Shown piece after piece: positions 24,149 to 33,100 of a stretch of 64,000 nucleotides of DNA. Both the position numbers and the translations under genes were made by a program. Position 1 is the first letter of the stretch; each line of letters begins with the position of its first letter. The notes beneath the pieces are model-generated. The model did not search any database. It was not told the DNA's origin and was given only the letters and a program-made list of their open reading frames with translations. Source of the DNA: Paenibacillus radicis (ex Xue et al. 2023) (lineage in GTDB: Bacteria; Bacillota; Bacilli; Paenibacillales; NBRC-103111); contig NZ_JANQBD010000005.1 of assembly GCF_024722015.1 (NCBI RefSeq), positions 1-64,000 on the forward strand. Direction: 5' to 3'.

Positions 24149-25159
24149 ATGAACACAAAAAGTGCCAGTAGTTTTATAACGCAGTATGCGATCTATATTG
24201 TTTTGTTTGTTCTTGTGCTAGGAATTGCCGTATCGGATCCGCGGTTCCTCTCGGTCGATATTTTACGTGATATCTTACTGCAAAATTCTACCCGCGCGAT
24301 CATCGCACTTGGGATGGCGTTTGTTCTTATTACAGGCGGTACGGACCTATCGGCAGGTCGTGTCGTTGGGCTGTCGGCGGTTTTATCAGCATCCATGCTG
24401 CAAATCAGCGATTATCCACGGCGTTTTTTCCCAGACATGCCCGATCTGCCGCTATGGGCTCCTATCGTAATCGGGATTTTGGCGGGTATGGTTATCGGCT
24501 TGCTTAACGGGTGGATTGTTGCACGGTTAAGCGTGCCTCCATTCATTGCAACCTTGGGCACGATGGTTATCGTGTATGGGGCAAACTCGATTTATTTCGA
24601 CCTGAAGCCTAACGAATCCCAACCGATTGCCGGTCTTAGAAAAGATTTTACGAATCTTGGCACTGGATTTATTGGCCCGAATGGGCCTTACTCGATCCCC
24701 TATATTGTCATTATAGCGCTTATAGTAGCCATCGTTGTGTGGGTCGTTTTTAACAAAACGAGGCTTGGCAAATACATGTACGCTATCGGAGGTAATATCC
24801 AGGCAGCAACGGTTTCGGGCATTAATGTAAAAAGCAACCTGATGAAAATTTACGCTTTTGCAGGTGCGCTGTATGGTCTTGGGGGAGTGCTGGAAGCAGC
24901 GAGAACCGGAGGGGCAACAAATAACTACGGGAATATGTATGAACTGGATGCGATTGCAGCTTGCGTAGTGGGTGGAGTGTCTACGGCGGGCGGGATCGGC
25001 ACGGTACCGGGTGTGTTGGTTGGCGTATTGATCTTCGGTGTTATCAACTACGGACTTACTTTCATCGGCGTTAGTCCCTATTGGCAGCTGATCATTAAAG
25101 GCCTGATTATCGTTGCAGCCGTTGCATTCGATATTCGTAAGTACTTGGCGAAAAAGTAA
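24149..25159 (+). CDS. mglC: Galactoside ABC importer permease MglC
   Basis: A 336-residue BPD_transp_2-type permease with about ten hydrophobic helices. GMAFVLITGGTDLSAGRVVG and NGWIVARLSVPPFIATLGTM are the conserved segments of ribose/galactose-type permeases, and AIGGNIQAATVSGINV is the cytoplasmic loop that meets the ATPase. GGGAGG lies 9 nt before the ATG. It is the last gene of the transport operon; a stem-loop follows at 25186. Confidence 0.95.
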   Translation: MNTKSASSFITQYAIYIVLFVLVLGIAVSDPRFLSVDILRDILLQNSTRAIIALGMAFVLITGGTDLSAGRVVGLSAVLSASMLQISDYPRRFFPDMPDLPLWAPIVIGILAGMVIGLLNGWIVARLSVPPFIATLGTMVIVYGANSIYFDLKPNESQPIAGLRKDFTNLGTGFIGPNGPYSIPYIVIIALIVAIVVWVVFNKTRLGKYMYAIGGNIQAATVSGINVKSNLMKIYAFAGALYGLGGVLEAARTGGATNNYGNMYELDAIAACVVGGVSTAGGIGTVPGVLVGVLIFGVINYGLTFIGVSPYWQLIIKGLIIVAAVAFDIRKYLAKK

Positions 25160-25185
25160 GTGCTGCTTTAAACAGCTGACGATAA

Positions 25186-25221
25186 AGGGGCTGTCCCAAA
25201 AGACATTTTGAGACAACCCCT
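25186..25221 (+). terminator. Stem-loop after mglC
   Basis: AGGGGCTGTCCCAAAA and TTTTGAGACAACCCCT pair almost fully around a 4-nt loop. The T run is missing, so termination efficiency is uncertain. Confidence 0.5.
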
Positions 25222-25324
25222 CCACCATTTTATCCTGAATAGATGGTTGCAAAAGAGCCCTCAATTCCACTTTAATAGTTGAAGGTTTTTTTGCACATTC
25301 TTGTGTATTCTTAGTGATGAATAA

Positions 25325-25700
25325 GATGAGGTCGCTTTCCAGCGCGTACTCATCGCGGGTATCGGGTTCGTGGTTCGGTTACGGCATTGCATGGCAGTCT
25401 GGCGCACTCCGTGCAATTATCAGGAAAATGTCAAGTTAGTTACTCCGAAAATAGCGTTCCAAGTCTTATAGCTGGAATTCCTCATGCTAATTCTACGTAT
25501 TTTAGCTGATATCCACCATTTCACCTATATTAGAGTTAGTTTTTCCAGTTAGATTGATTTCAGGCGATATCCACGCTGGATTAGCGTTACAATTTCCATC
25601 TATTTTCTTTCCTTCCGCAGCCGCCCCGACAAATCATGGTCTCCTCTAGATTGAAAGCAGCCTTTGAACATCACTTCTCGCCCCATCACTTAAGTAACAT
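25325..25700 (-). repeat. Dispersed intergenic repeat, copy B (inverted)
   Basis: Reverse complement aligns with 11111-11473 along its full length with scattered substitutions and small indels. The gap 25222-26006 otherwise holds no gene that I can support. Shared blocks are listed at copy A. Confidence 0.82.
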
Positions 25701-25762
25701 CCAAAAGCGGCCGGACTCATTTTTGTATCTTTTAAACCCCACTCTGAAGGGAATTTCCCTAC

Positions 25763-25812
25763 AAAAAAGACGCTTCCATTTCCGCTTCCATGGTGGTTTT
25801 GGAGGCGTCTTT
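25763..25812 (-). terminator. Minus-strand terminator-like hairpin
   Basis: On the minus strand AAAGACGCCTCC and GGAAGCGTCTTT pair and are followed by a T run. It is about 300 bp beyond the end of the PhoX-like gene and could catch readthrough. Confidence 0.55.
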
Positions 25813-26006
25813 GTACATAGTTTGGGCTGATTCATTCACTGATACCCTTTTGGAACAGCCCCTTTTATATTCGGATAGCGGGAAGCAGCTATGGCTCAAA
25901 AGGTCCTGAACGGAACTGAAAATTCCGATATTTAATCTGCCGCCTCCCATTTAAGACGATAGCGGAAGTTGGAATTCCGCCATGTGGGGCTAATGATGAG
26001 TCCTAA

Positions 26007-26065
26007 GCACAAAACAGAGAAATAACGGAAGTAGTAAAACTCCGTTATTTCTCTGTTTTGCGTGC
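26007..26065. terminator. Perfect 19-bp hairpin at the end of the PhoX-like gene
   Basis: AAAACAGAGAAATAACGGA (26011-26029) and TCCGTTATTTCTCTGTTTT (26041-26059) are fully complementary with an 11-nt loop, and the stem extends outward with GCAC/GTGC. It lies 50 bp beyond the stop at 26113 and works in either direction. Shorter TAGCGGAA/TTCCGC pairs surround it. Confidence 0.75.
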
Positions 26066-26112
26066 TTTTATGCCATAGCGGAATATTACTTCCGCTAATG
26101 CTGGGGAGAGCT

Positions 26113-27795
26113 CTAAAACGAAGCTCCGCTAACCGCAACCACTGCAGAACGCGGTTTACCGTCGCCAAAGCGGTGTGGCCAAGTGCTAGTCGGAGTATCT
26201 ACCTCCTCGGTCGTTTCACCCGGGTGCTTAACGGTCATAAACAAAGTCCGTTCGTCAGGAGTAAAGCTTAGGCCGTCAAGTGCCGCATCATAAGGGGCGG
26301 AAGCGAACTGCCGTGTTTCCTTAGTCAAGCCTGACGATGGGATCACGTACAGTCCGTTGTTTTTGAATTCTGCCCAAGCCCCTTTATTGAGCTTTTTGGA
26401 TGAAATGTCCGTTACGACCCAAAGATTTCCGTTTGCATCAAAGTTTAGGCTTCCAGGTGAGCTAAATCCGCTCTGAGGTCCGCCAACGGCAAAAATCTCA
26501 TAAGTGAACTCGGCAGCTCCTAAATTGTTGTTTTTCTCAAGAAGGCGAATAATTTGACCATGTAGGTTTCCACGCTGGTCATTATTAGTATAAGAGATGA
26601 ACAAGGTATGATCGATTGGACTTATGGTTAACGAAGCAGGGCGGTCGGATGGGGTCGCTCCCAATAGCAAAGCAGCTTCACGAGCGTATACATGTACATC
26701 AGCCTGCTCTTTAAATAAGGATGCAAGGGCTTCGCGTGTCAGATTCAGTGCAACAGGCACCTCATATTGGAGATCCTCAAGAGATTGTTTCACAGCCTCG
26801 ATCGTCAGCTCCACCCAACGCCCAGTCACTTTATTCGCAGCATAAAGCGATCCTTCGTTCAAGAGCTTGGAATTAGCTTTGCCTCTAGCCGGATCGAATT
26901 TATGAGTGCTGATGAACTTATAGACGCATGAATCATCGGCATCTTCCCCCATGTAGACGACTACTTTGCCATCTGTGGTTAGTCCCATAGCTGTATTGCC
27001 GTGATGGAACCGTCCTAGTGCTGTATGCTTCTGGAGATTTCCTTTCGGATCGAAAGGATCAGCCTCTACGACCCAGCCATAATGAGTAAGATCAAGGCCT
27101 GTGCTTCTGCAGGTGGCTTCGTATTGATTTTCGCAAGAAAGAACCGTGCCCCATAATGTTTTTCCTCCAGCCCGATTGGCGAAAGTACCTTGAACCCTTG
27201 TAGCATTATGAACTGCGCTTGTTCCGCGAGCGGGCCCCGTCAATTCTGCGGAATCCAAACCTGTAATACGGCGGGAATAGTCAGAACCCGTATCCAATTT
27301 CCAAGCGCCGCTTACATTGCGGGAAACCTTCAAGACGGAAGCGCCTTGGTTATACAATAGCGATTGTTTTTGCATCAAGCTCAATTGTTCGTTCTGTTTA
27401 ATGCCGTCGAGCCATAATTCGTTCATGGATTCGTGATTGACCCAGAGAAGCCCTTCTACATTCGAGCCCTCGATTGGGAAAAAGGCAGTATAGCTGTTGT
27501 TATACCCGAATGTATCGCCTTTGGCGTTGATTTTGTCCCCATATGCCGCTATGACCTCGTATTTGAAGCCCGATGATAAAACGAGATCATCACTGGCGGT
27601 GGCTGTTTCTTTAGTTGGGTTGAAGGTATTGGAGACCTTGATTGTTTTAAAATCGAACAAAGCTTGATTTGATTGTGCGGCTTCCGCTTTTCCCCCGAAT
27701 GATCCCAAGCCGACAGAGGCGGCAGCAAAATAGGCTGTGCTTGTCCCAAGATAACCAAGGAATTTGCGGCGTGATAACTTCATCTTTTCATCCAT
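26113..27795 (-). CDS. PhoX-like (DUF839) Tat-exported phosphatase
   Basis: A 560-residue protein with a Tat signal: SRRKFLGYLG at residues 8-17, a hydrophobic stretch with STAYFAAASVGLG and a cleavage site after AEA near residue 39. The mature part is a DUF839/PhoX-type beta-propeller: YNNSYTAFFPIEG, LLWVNHESMNE, GTVLSCENQYEAT, KVVVYMGEDADDSCVYKFIS and DERTLFMTVKHPGE include the acidic and Asn residues that bind the Ca/Fe cofactor in PhoX enzymes. PhoX is a phosphomonoesterase that releases phosphate outside the membrane. ATG 27795 has GGAGGG 7 nt upstream. I see no clear PhoP box upstream. The gene is divergent from the acetyltransferase-collar cluster. Confidence 0.9.
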   Translation of the reverse strand: MDEKMKLSRRKFLGYLGTSTAYFAAASVGLGSFGGKAEAAQSNQALFDFKTIKVSNTFNPTKETATASDDLVLSSGFKYEVIAAYGDKINAKGDTFGYNNSYTAFFPIEGSNVEGLLWVNHESMNELWLDGIKQNEQLSLMQKQSLLYNQGASVLKVSRNVSGAWKLDTGSDYSRRITGLDSAELTGPARGTSAVHNATRVQGTFANRAGGKTLWGTVLSCENQYEATCRSTGLDLTHYGWVVEADPFDPKGNLQKHTALGRFHHGNTAMGLTTDGKVVVYMGEDADDSCVYKFISTHKFDPARGKANSKLLNEGSLYAANKVTGRWVELTIEAVKQSLEDLQYEVPVALNLTREALASLFKEQADVHVYAREAALLLGATPSDRPASLTISPIDHTLFISYTNNDQRGNLHGQIIRLLEKNNNLGAAEFTYEIFAVGGPQSGFSSPGSLNFDANGNLWVVTDISSKKLNKGAWAEFKNNGLYVIPSSGLTKETRQFASAPYDAALDGLSFTPDERTLFMTVKHPGETTEEVDTPTSTWPHRFGDGKPRSAVVAVSGASF

Positions 27796-27985
27796 CCCAA
27801 ACCCTCCATAGTAAAAAAATGTATGTAAAATAAAAATAATTGTATAAACCCACAGATGATTCTACGATACCATAAATTTGACGATAAATGACGAAAAAAA
27901 CAAATATTTTATAATAAAAGGATACAATGTATTCAATAATTTATGGTATCTTTATCATAGTGAAAAATTACGAGAAGAGGCGTCT

Positions 27986-28447
27986 ATGTTAAGCTTCGTT
28001 GCGGTTGTACCGGAAGATGAGTCTTTTTTGTTCGAGCTGTATGCTAGCACAAGATACGAGGAGCTAACGGGCTGGGGCTGGGATGCTTCTGAGAAGGAAT
28101 CGTTTCTTCAAATGCAGTTTGAATTTCAACGGCGAATGTTTCATACTCAGCATCCTGATGCGGTGATAAGTATTGTATGTGCAGATCGGTGCAGGGTAGG
28201 ACGAGTTGTAGTTGCCGATAGGGCGGATGCCATCTATGTAATAGATCTGTCGTTATTTCCCCAATATCAGAATCAAAGCATCGGAACGACGTATTTGCTA
28301 ATGCTGCAGTCTGAGGCAAGGGCCTGTGGAAAACCCATTCGATTGAATGTGCAGGCCGCCAATAGAGCTTTGCGATTGTATCTGCGCCTTGGTTTCCGGA
28401 TTATAGAGGAGCAAGGGGTATATCACACTATGGAATGGAGCCCCTAA
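27986..28447 (+). CDS. GNAT-family N-acetyltransferase
   Basis: A 153-residue GNAT. The frame is open upstream to 27878, but the ATG at 27986 is preferred because AGAAGAGG lies 6 nt before it and the upstream part is AT-rich with no ribosome binding site. Conserved pieces are YASTRYEEL in the first helix, the beta-strand VGRVVVADRADAIYVIDLSL, the acetyl-CoA loop QNQSIGTTYLLML (weaker than the usual Q/R-x-x-G-x-G/A) and the C-terminal NRALRLYLRLGF. The acceptor is unknown. It is 84 bp upstream of three tail-collar domains and could modify their products or act on a small molecule; its place at the head of this cluster is the main clue. Confidence 0.85.
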   Translation: MLSFVAVVPEDESFLFELYASTRYEELTGWGWDASEKESFLQMQFEFQRRMFHTQHPDAVISIVCADRCRVGRVVVADRADAIYVIDLSLFPQYQNQSIGTTYLLMLQSEARACGKPIRLNVQAANRALRLYLRLGFRIIEEQGVYHTMEWSP

Positions 28448-28531
28448 ATTTTGCAATGAAATAGTTATTAGATGCAGGCAGAGAATTCATATCAGGGATA
28501 ACATCCCGATAGAGCAGGAAGGGGAATAGTT

Positions 28532-29557
28532 ATGGCACAACCGTTTGTGGGAGAGGTCCGCATGTTTGCCGGGAATTTCGCGCCGGCTGGCTGGGCGTTT
28601 TGCAGTGGGCAATTGTTAGCTATATCGGAGTACGAAACTCTTTTTCAATTGATAGGAACGACTTATGGCGGCGATGGGCAAAGCACATTTGCTGTACCTG
28701 ATTTACGCGGACGGATTCCCATTCACCAAGGGACTAATCCAAGCAGTGGATCGGCTCATACTCTAGGTGAACACGCGGGCAGCGAAGAAGTGACGCTTAC
28801 TGTACAACAAATTCCTGCACATACCCATGGGGCTAATGGATATTCCAATTGGGGCAACACGAACAAGCCTGGCAACGCGGTATGGGCGAAGTCAACTCTG
28901 AATCAATTTTCCGATCAAGTGAGCTCCAAAGCCGCAATGAAAATCGGGGCTGTTTCCGATGCCGGAGGCAGCCAACCGCATAACAACATGATGCCTTATC
29001 TTGCGGTGAGTTTTATTATCTCGCTTTTTGGGATATTCCCTTCTCAAGGCGGAGGCGGTGGTACGGAGCCTTTCCTTGCGGAGATTCGATTGGTCGCGTT
29101 TAATTTCGCTCCGGGGGGCTGGGCACTTTGTGATGGACAACTGATGGCTATTAACCAAAATCAGGCCCTATTCTCCTTAATGGGAACGATCTACGGCGGT
29201 AACGGACAAATCAACTTTGGTCTTCCCGATTTAAGAGGCAGGGCCCCTATACATGTTGGTCAGGGACATACTCTTGGAGAAAAAGGCGGGGAAGAGAGTC
29301 ACACGTTAACGATTAACGAGATGCCTTCCCACTCACATGAACTCAAAGGAACGACGGATGCAGCTAATTCCTCAACCCCAGCGGGCAATGTCTTTGGAAC
29401 AACGGCCGCTAGTTCCTATCACACTTCAGCTGATAGTCCTGTAGATTCCCAAGTTGTTACAATTGTAGGCGGTTCGCAGCCGCATAACAACATGCAGCCG
29501 TACATTACTTTGAATTTTATAACCGCAATACAAGGGATTTTCCCAAGCCGAGATTAA
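28532..29557 (+). CDS. Double tail-collar (MdpB-type) protein
   Basis: A 341-residue protein made of two complete phage-tail-collar/MdpB-type units in tandem: residues 1-171 begin PFVGEVRMFAGNFAPAGWAF and residues 180-341 begin PFLAEIRLVAFNFAPGGWAL. Each unit has the collar motif (TTYGGDGQSTFAVPDLRGR and TIYGGNGQINFGLPDLRGR), a His-rich loop (IPAHTHGANG, MPSHSHELKG) and ends in SQPHNNM(M/Q)PY plus a hydrophobic strand and GIFPS. The GGGGGT linker marks the fusion point. There is no signal peptide. In phages this fold forms the short collar/tip of trimeric tail fibres; here no other phage structural gene is near. GGAAGGGG precedes the ATG. Confidence 0.92.
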   Translation: MAQPFVGEVRMFAGNFAPAGWAFCSGQLLAISEYETLFQLIGTTYGGDGQSTFAVPDLRGRIPIHQGTNPSSGSAHTLGEHAGSEEVTLTVQQIPAHTHGANGYSNWGNTNKPGNAVWAKSTLNQFSDQVSSKAAMKIGAVSDAGGSQPHNNMMPYLAVSFIISLFGIFPSQGGGGGTEPFLAEIRLVAFNFAPGGWALCDGQLMAINQNQALFSLMGTIYGGNGQINFGLPDLRGRAPIHVGQGHTLGEKGGEESHTLTINEMPSHSHELKGTTDAANSSTPAGNVFGTTAASSYHTSADSPVDSQVVTIVGGSQPHNNMQPYITLNFITAIQGIFPSRD

Positions 29558-29573
29558 GAAGGAGGTATCCGCA

Positions 29574-30104
29574 ATGGCAGAACCTTTTGTAGGAGAAATT
29601 CGTATGTTTACAGGAAACTTTGCACCGCGTGGTTGGGCTTTTTGCAATGGGCAGCTTCTGCCGATTTCTCAAAACACGGCTTTGTTTTCTTTGCTTGGCA
29701 CCAATTATGGCGGTGATGGAAAGAGTACATTTGCGCTTCCTAATCTGCAGGGGCGAGCTCCGATGCATCAAGGGCAAGGACCGGGACTTTCAATACATGA
29801 TTTAGGTGAGGCTGGGGGTCAGGAAGTGGCCCCATTAATTGCTAGTGAACTACCTGCACATAAACATGAGCTACAGTATGGGGTATCGACAGGTTCCAAA
29901 GAGAGTCCTAGCGGTGCTTTATGGACAGATGTGAAAGGCCGCAGGCCCGTACATGCTTATGCCAGTGGAACTACATCCCTTACTCCAATGAGTGCGCAAG
30001 CTATTCAAACGACGGGAAACAATGCTCCCCATAACAATATGCAGCCGTATCTAACGGTTACGTTTATTATTGCATTACAAGGGGTTTTTCCGCCTCGCAG
30101 TTAG
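29574..30104 (+). CDS. Single tail-collar (MdpB-type) protein
   Basis: A 176-residue protein of the same family as both halves of the preceding gene: PFVGEIRMFTGNFAPRGWAF, TNYGGDGKSTFALPNLQGR, ELPAHKHELQ and NAPHNNMQPYLTVTFII followed by GVFPP. Start ATG has AGAAGGAGG at ideal spacing and lies 16 bp after the previous stop, so the two genes are translated from one transcript. No signal peptide or membrane segment. Together with the double protein it supplies three collar domains, a number that fits a trimeric tip (inference). Confidence 0.92.
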   Translation: MAEPFVGEIRMFTGNFAPRGWAFCNGQLLPISQNTALFSLLGTNYGGDGKSTFALPNLQGRAPMHQGQGPGLSIHDLGEAGGQEVAPLIASELPAHKHELQYGVSTGSKESPSGALWTDVKGRRPVHAYASGTTSLTPMSAQAIQTTGNNAPHNNMQPYLTVTFIIALQGVFPPRS

Positions 30105-30137
30105 AAATAGACTTTAAATAGAAAGGAGGGTGTTCAT

Positions 30138-33100
30138 GTGGAAGTCGTATCTCGTCCTTCGATTGTCAGCGCCCTGCTAAGACCGATATTTTTTCGATGG
30201 TTTAGTTTATTCTTTAGTATTATAGCTCTCACACTCTTACTTGCAATATTCGTACCTCTCCAAGCTTCGGCGGCTACTTTTATCGTTAATACTACTAACG
30301 ATACTTCAGACAGCAATCCTGGAAACGGAGGATGTTCTGATGGTACAGGCGCTTGTTCGTTGCGGGCGGCTATAGAGGAAAGCAATGCGTCACCCGGCTC
30401 TGATACGATTCAGGTCCCCATAGGGGTCTATACACTAAGTGGCTTGGGCCAGTTGGAGATAAAAGGTGATGTTTCAATTGTAGGCGCAAGCGGGAATGTG
30501 AACGGAAACCCTGCTCAGACGATTATTCAAGCTGCCGCCACTCCAAATACGGCAGCGAATCGTGTATTTGAGATCAATCCAAGCTTGGACGACGTTGGAT
30601 TTCAGGTTTCATTCAAGGCGCTGACCATACGCAACGGCAAAGCGCCAGACATTAACGGCTACGGCGGGGGAGGTATTGCCGGAGATACCGGCACGAGCAC
30701 CATAACCATTGCGAATAGTATTATTGAAGAAAACATCGCATCCAATCACGGTTATGGCGGCGGATTGTACTTCTCCGGGAAATTGGGTGGCGCTGTAGTA
30801 CTGGATCATACCATCATTCGTAACAATAGCGCAGGCACAACCACTCCGCCCTACAGATCTAAAGGCGGCGGGGTCTATGTGGAAGGCGATGTAAATCTAC
30901 AATTCAGTTATATAACCGTTGAAAATAACACTTCCTTCGGATTAGGCGGCGGGCTTGCAATTATACCTCAATCACAAGCAGCTCGTCTGATAACGATAAG
31001 CGATTCAACGATCTCCAGTAATAAAGCGAAGTCAGTGATACGTGGAGCAGATTCAGAAGGCAGAGGCGCCGGTATATATCTGAATTCGCCTGCAACGTTG
31101 ACTAACACTGGCATTAGCGGAAATAATGCCGATGGCGATGGCGGCGGGCTTGTACTTGATTTCTACAATGGTGCTGTAGCTTTAAACAGCGTTACTATCG
31201 CCGGAAACGGGAACTATGGCAGAGGCGGCGGGTTATATATCAATGGTTATGCACCGCCTGTTTTAACGGGTACAACCATTACAAGCAATACCAATCTGTC
31301 AAACAGCGCTGCCAGTGATGTAGGTGCGAATCCTGATTATCCCGATTTGAAGGTGACTGCCAGTCATACAGACAGTTTTAAGCAGGGGCAGACAGGTGCG
31401 ACTTATTCTCTTACTGTACAGAATGCCGGGGCCGTTGGTAGTAATGGAACGGTAACGGTGACGGATATGCTACCTGCCGGATTAACTGCTACAGGAATGA
31501 GCGGTGCCGGTTGGAGTTGTGATCCGGGTAGTTTAACTTGCACGCGCAATGGGGCGTTGGCGGCGGGTCAGAGTTATCCTGTCATCTTGTTGACGGTCAA
31601 TGTTGCGGCGGATGCGGCGGCCTCGGTTACGAATACGGCTGTTGTCGCTGGAGCAGGCATCGGGGAGCTCAACACCTTTAACAACAGTGCTACCGACGTT
31701 ACAACGATTACTCAGAACCCGAATCTAAGTGTAGTTATGAGTCATACCGGCGATTTCAGGCAAGGTCAGACGGGGGCTGCATACACGATTACTGTAACCA
31801 ATGGTGGTATGGGGCCGACAAGCGGTACTGTTACCGTGAGCGGAGCGTTGCCGGAAGGGTTAAAGGCCACGGCGATAAGTGGTACAGGATGGACATGTGA
31901 TCTCATCACGCTAATTTGTACGCGTAGCGATGCATTGGCGGCAGGTCAGAGCTATCCAGCCATTACGTTGACGATGAGTGTCTCGTCAAATGCAAGTGCA
32001 TCGCTAACAAGCGGTGCAACGGTATCTGGTGGAGGCGATGTTAGCAGTGAGAATAACACGGCCAGTGATCCGACGTTGGTCAATCACCGTTCCGAATTGA
32101 TAGGATTGACTCTTTCAGCAGGCTCATTAAGCCAGCCGATTTCGTGGGGGACATTTGATTACTCTGCAATTGTCGGTAATGGGGTGAGCAGCCTAACGGT
32201 TACACCTACTGCTTATGAAAGCAATTCTACTTTGGCAATAAGTATGGATGGTGGTACCACATATGTTCCTATTTTGAGTGGAGCTTCGAGCAATTCGTTG
32301 TCCCTTAACGTAGGTGCGAATGTTATTTGGGTGAAGGTAACAGCACCAGACGCAACCATGGAGCAGACCTACACATTAACTGTAACGCGGGAACGAAGTA
32401 ATAATGCGGATTTAAGTGGATTATCACTTTCTGAGGGTACACTGAACCCGGCGTTTGCTACGGGAACTGTGAGCTACAGCACAATTGTCGGCAATGCGGT
32501 GAACAGCATGACTGTGAAGCCTGTAGTGTCAGATAACACAGCGACAGTAGTGGTACAAGTGAACAGCGGCGGATTTACGCCTGTAACCAGCGGCGAAGTG
32601 AGCGGACCGTTAAACTTGAACGTTGGTGCGAACACGATCGAAGTAAAAGCGATCGCACAAGACGGTACGACGGTGAAATCATACACCATAGCAGTCACAA
32701 GATTAAGCAATAATGCGAATCTGAGAGAATTGAATTTGTCTGAAGGTACATTGAGCCCAGAGTTTGCAGAGGGAACAGTGAGCTACAGCGCAAGCGTTGG
32801 CAATGCGGTAGGAAGCTTGACCGTGACGCCTACAGTGTCGGATAGCGCAGCAACAGTAGCGGTGCAGGTGAACGGTGGAGGATTTACGTCTGTAACCAGC
32901 GGCGAAGCCAGCGGATCGTTAGGCCTGAATGTAGGCGTGAACACGATCGATGTAAAAGTAACAGCGCAAGACGAAACCGTGAAATCATACACCATAGAAG
33001 TTACGAGATTAAGAAATAATGCGAACCTGAGCAAATTGGAAATATCGAATGGATTATTAAGCCCTGTATTTGCAGAGGGGACAGCGAGCTACAGCGCAAT

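Noticed and set aside
27796..27985. PhoP (Pho box) sites before the PhoX-like gene
   Set aside because: AT-rich words such as TTTACATACA occur, but no clean set of TT(A/T/C)ACA repeats at 11-bp spacing could be found.
28532..30104. Prophage or tailocin remnant
   Set aside because: Only tail-collar domains are present; no sheath, baseplate, tape-measure, lysis or integrase gene lies within the window, and the neighbours are host-type genes.
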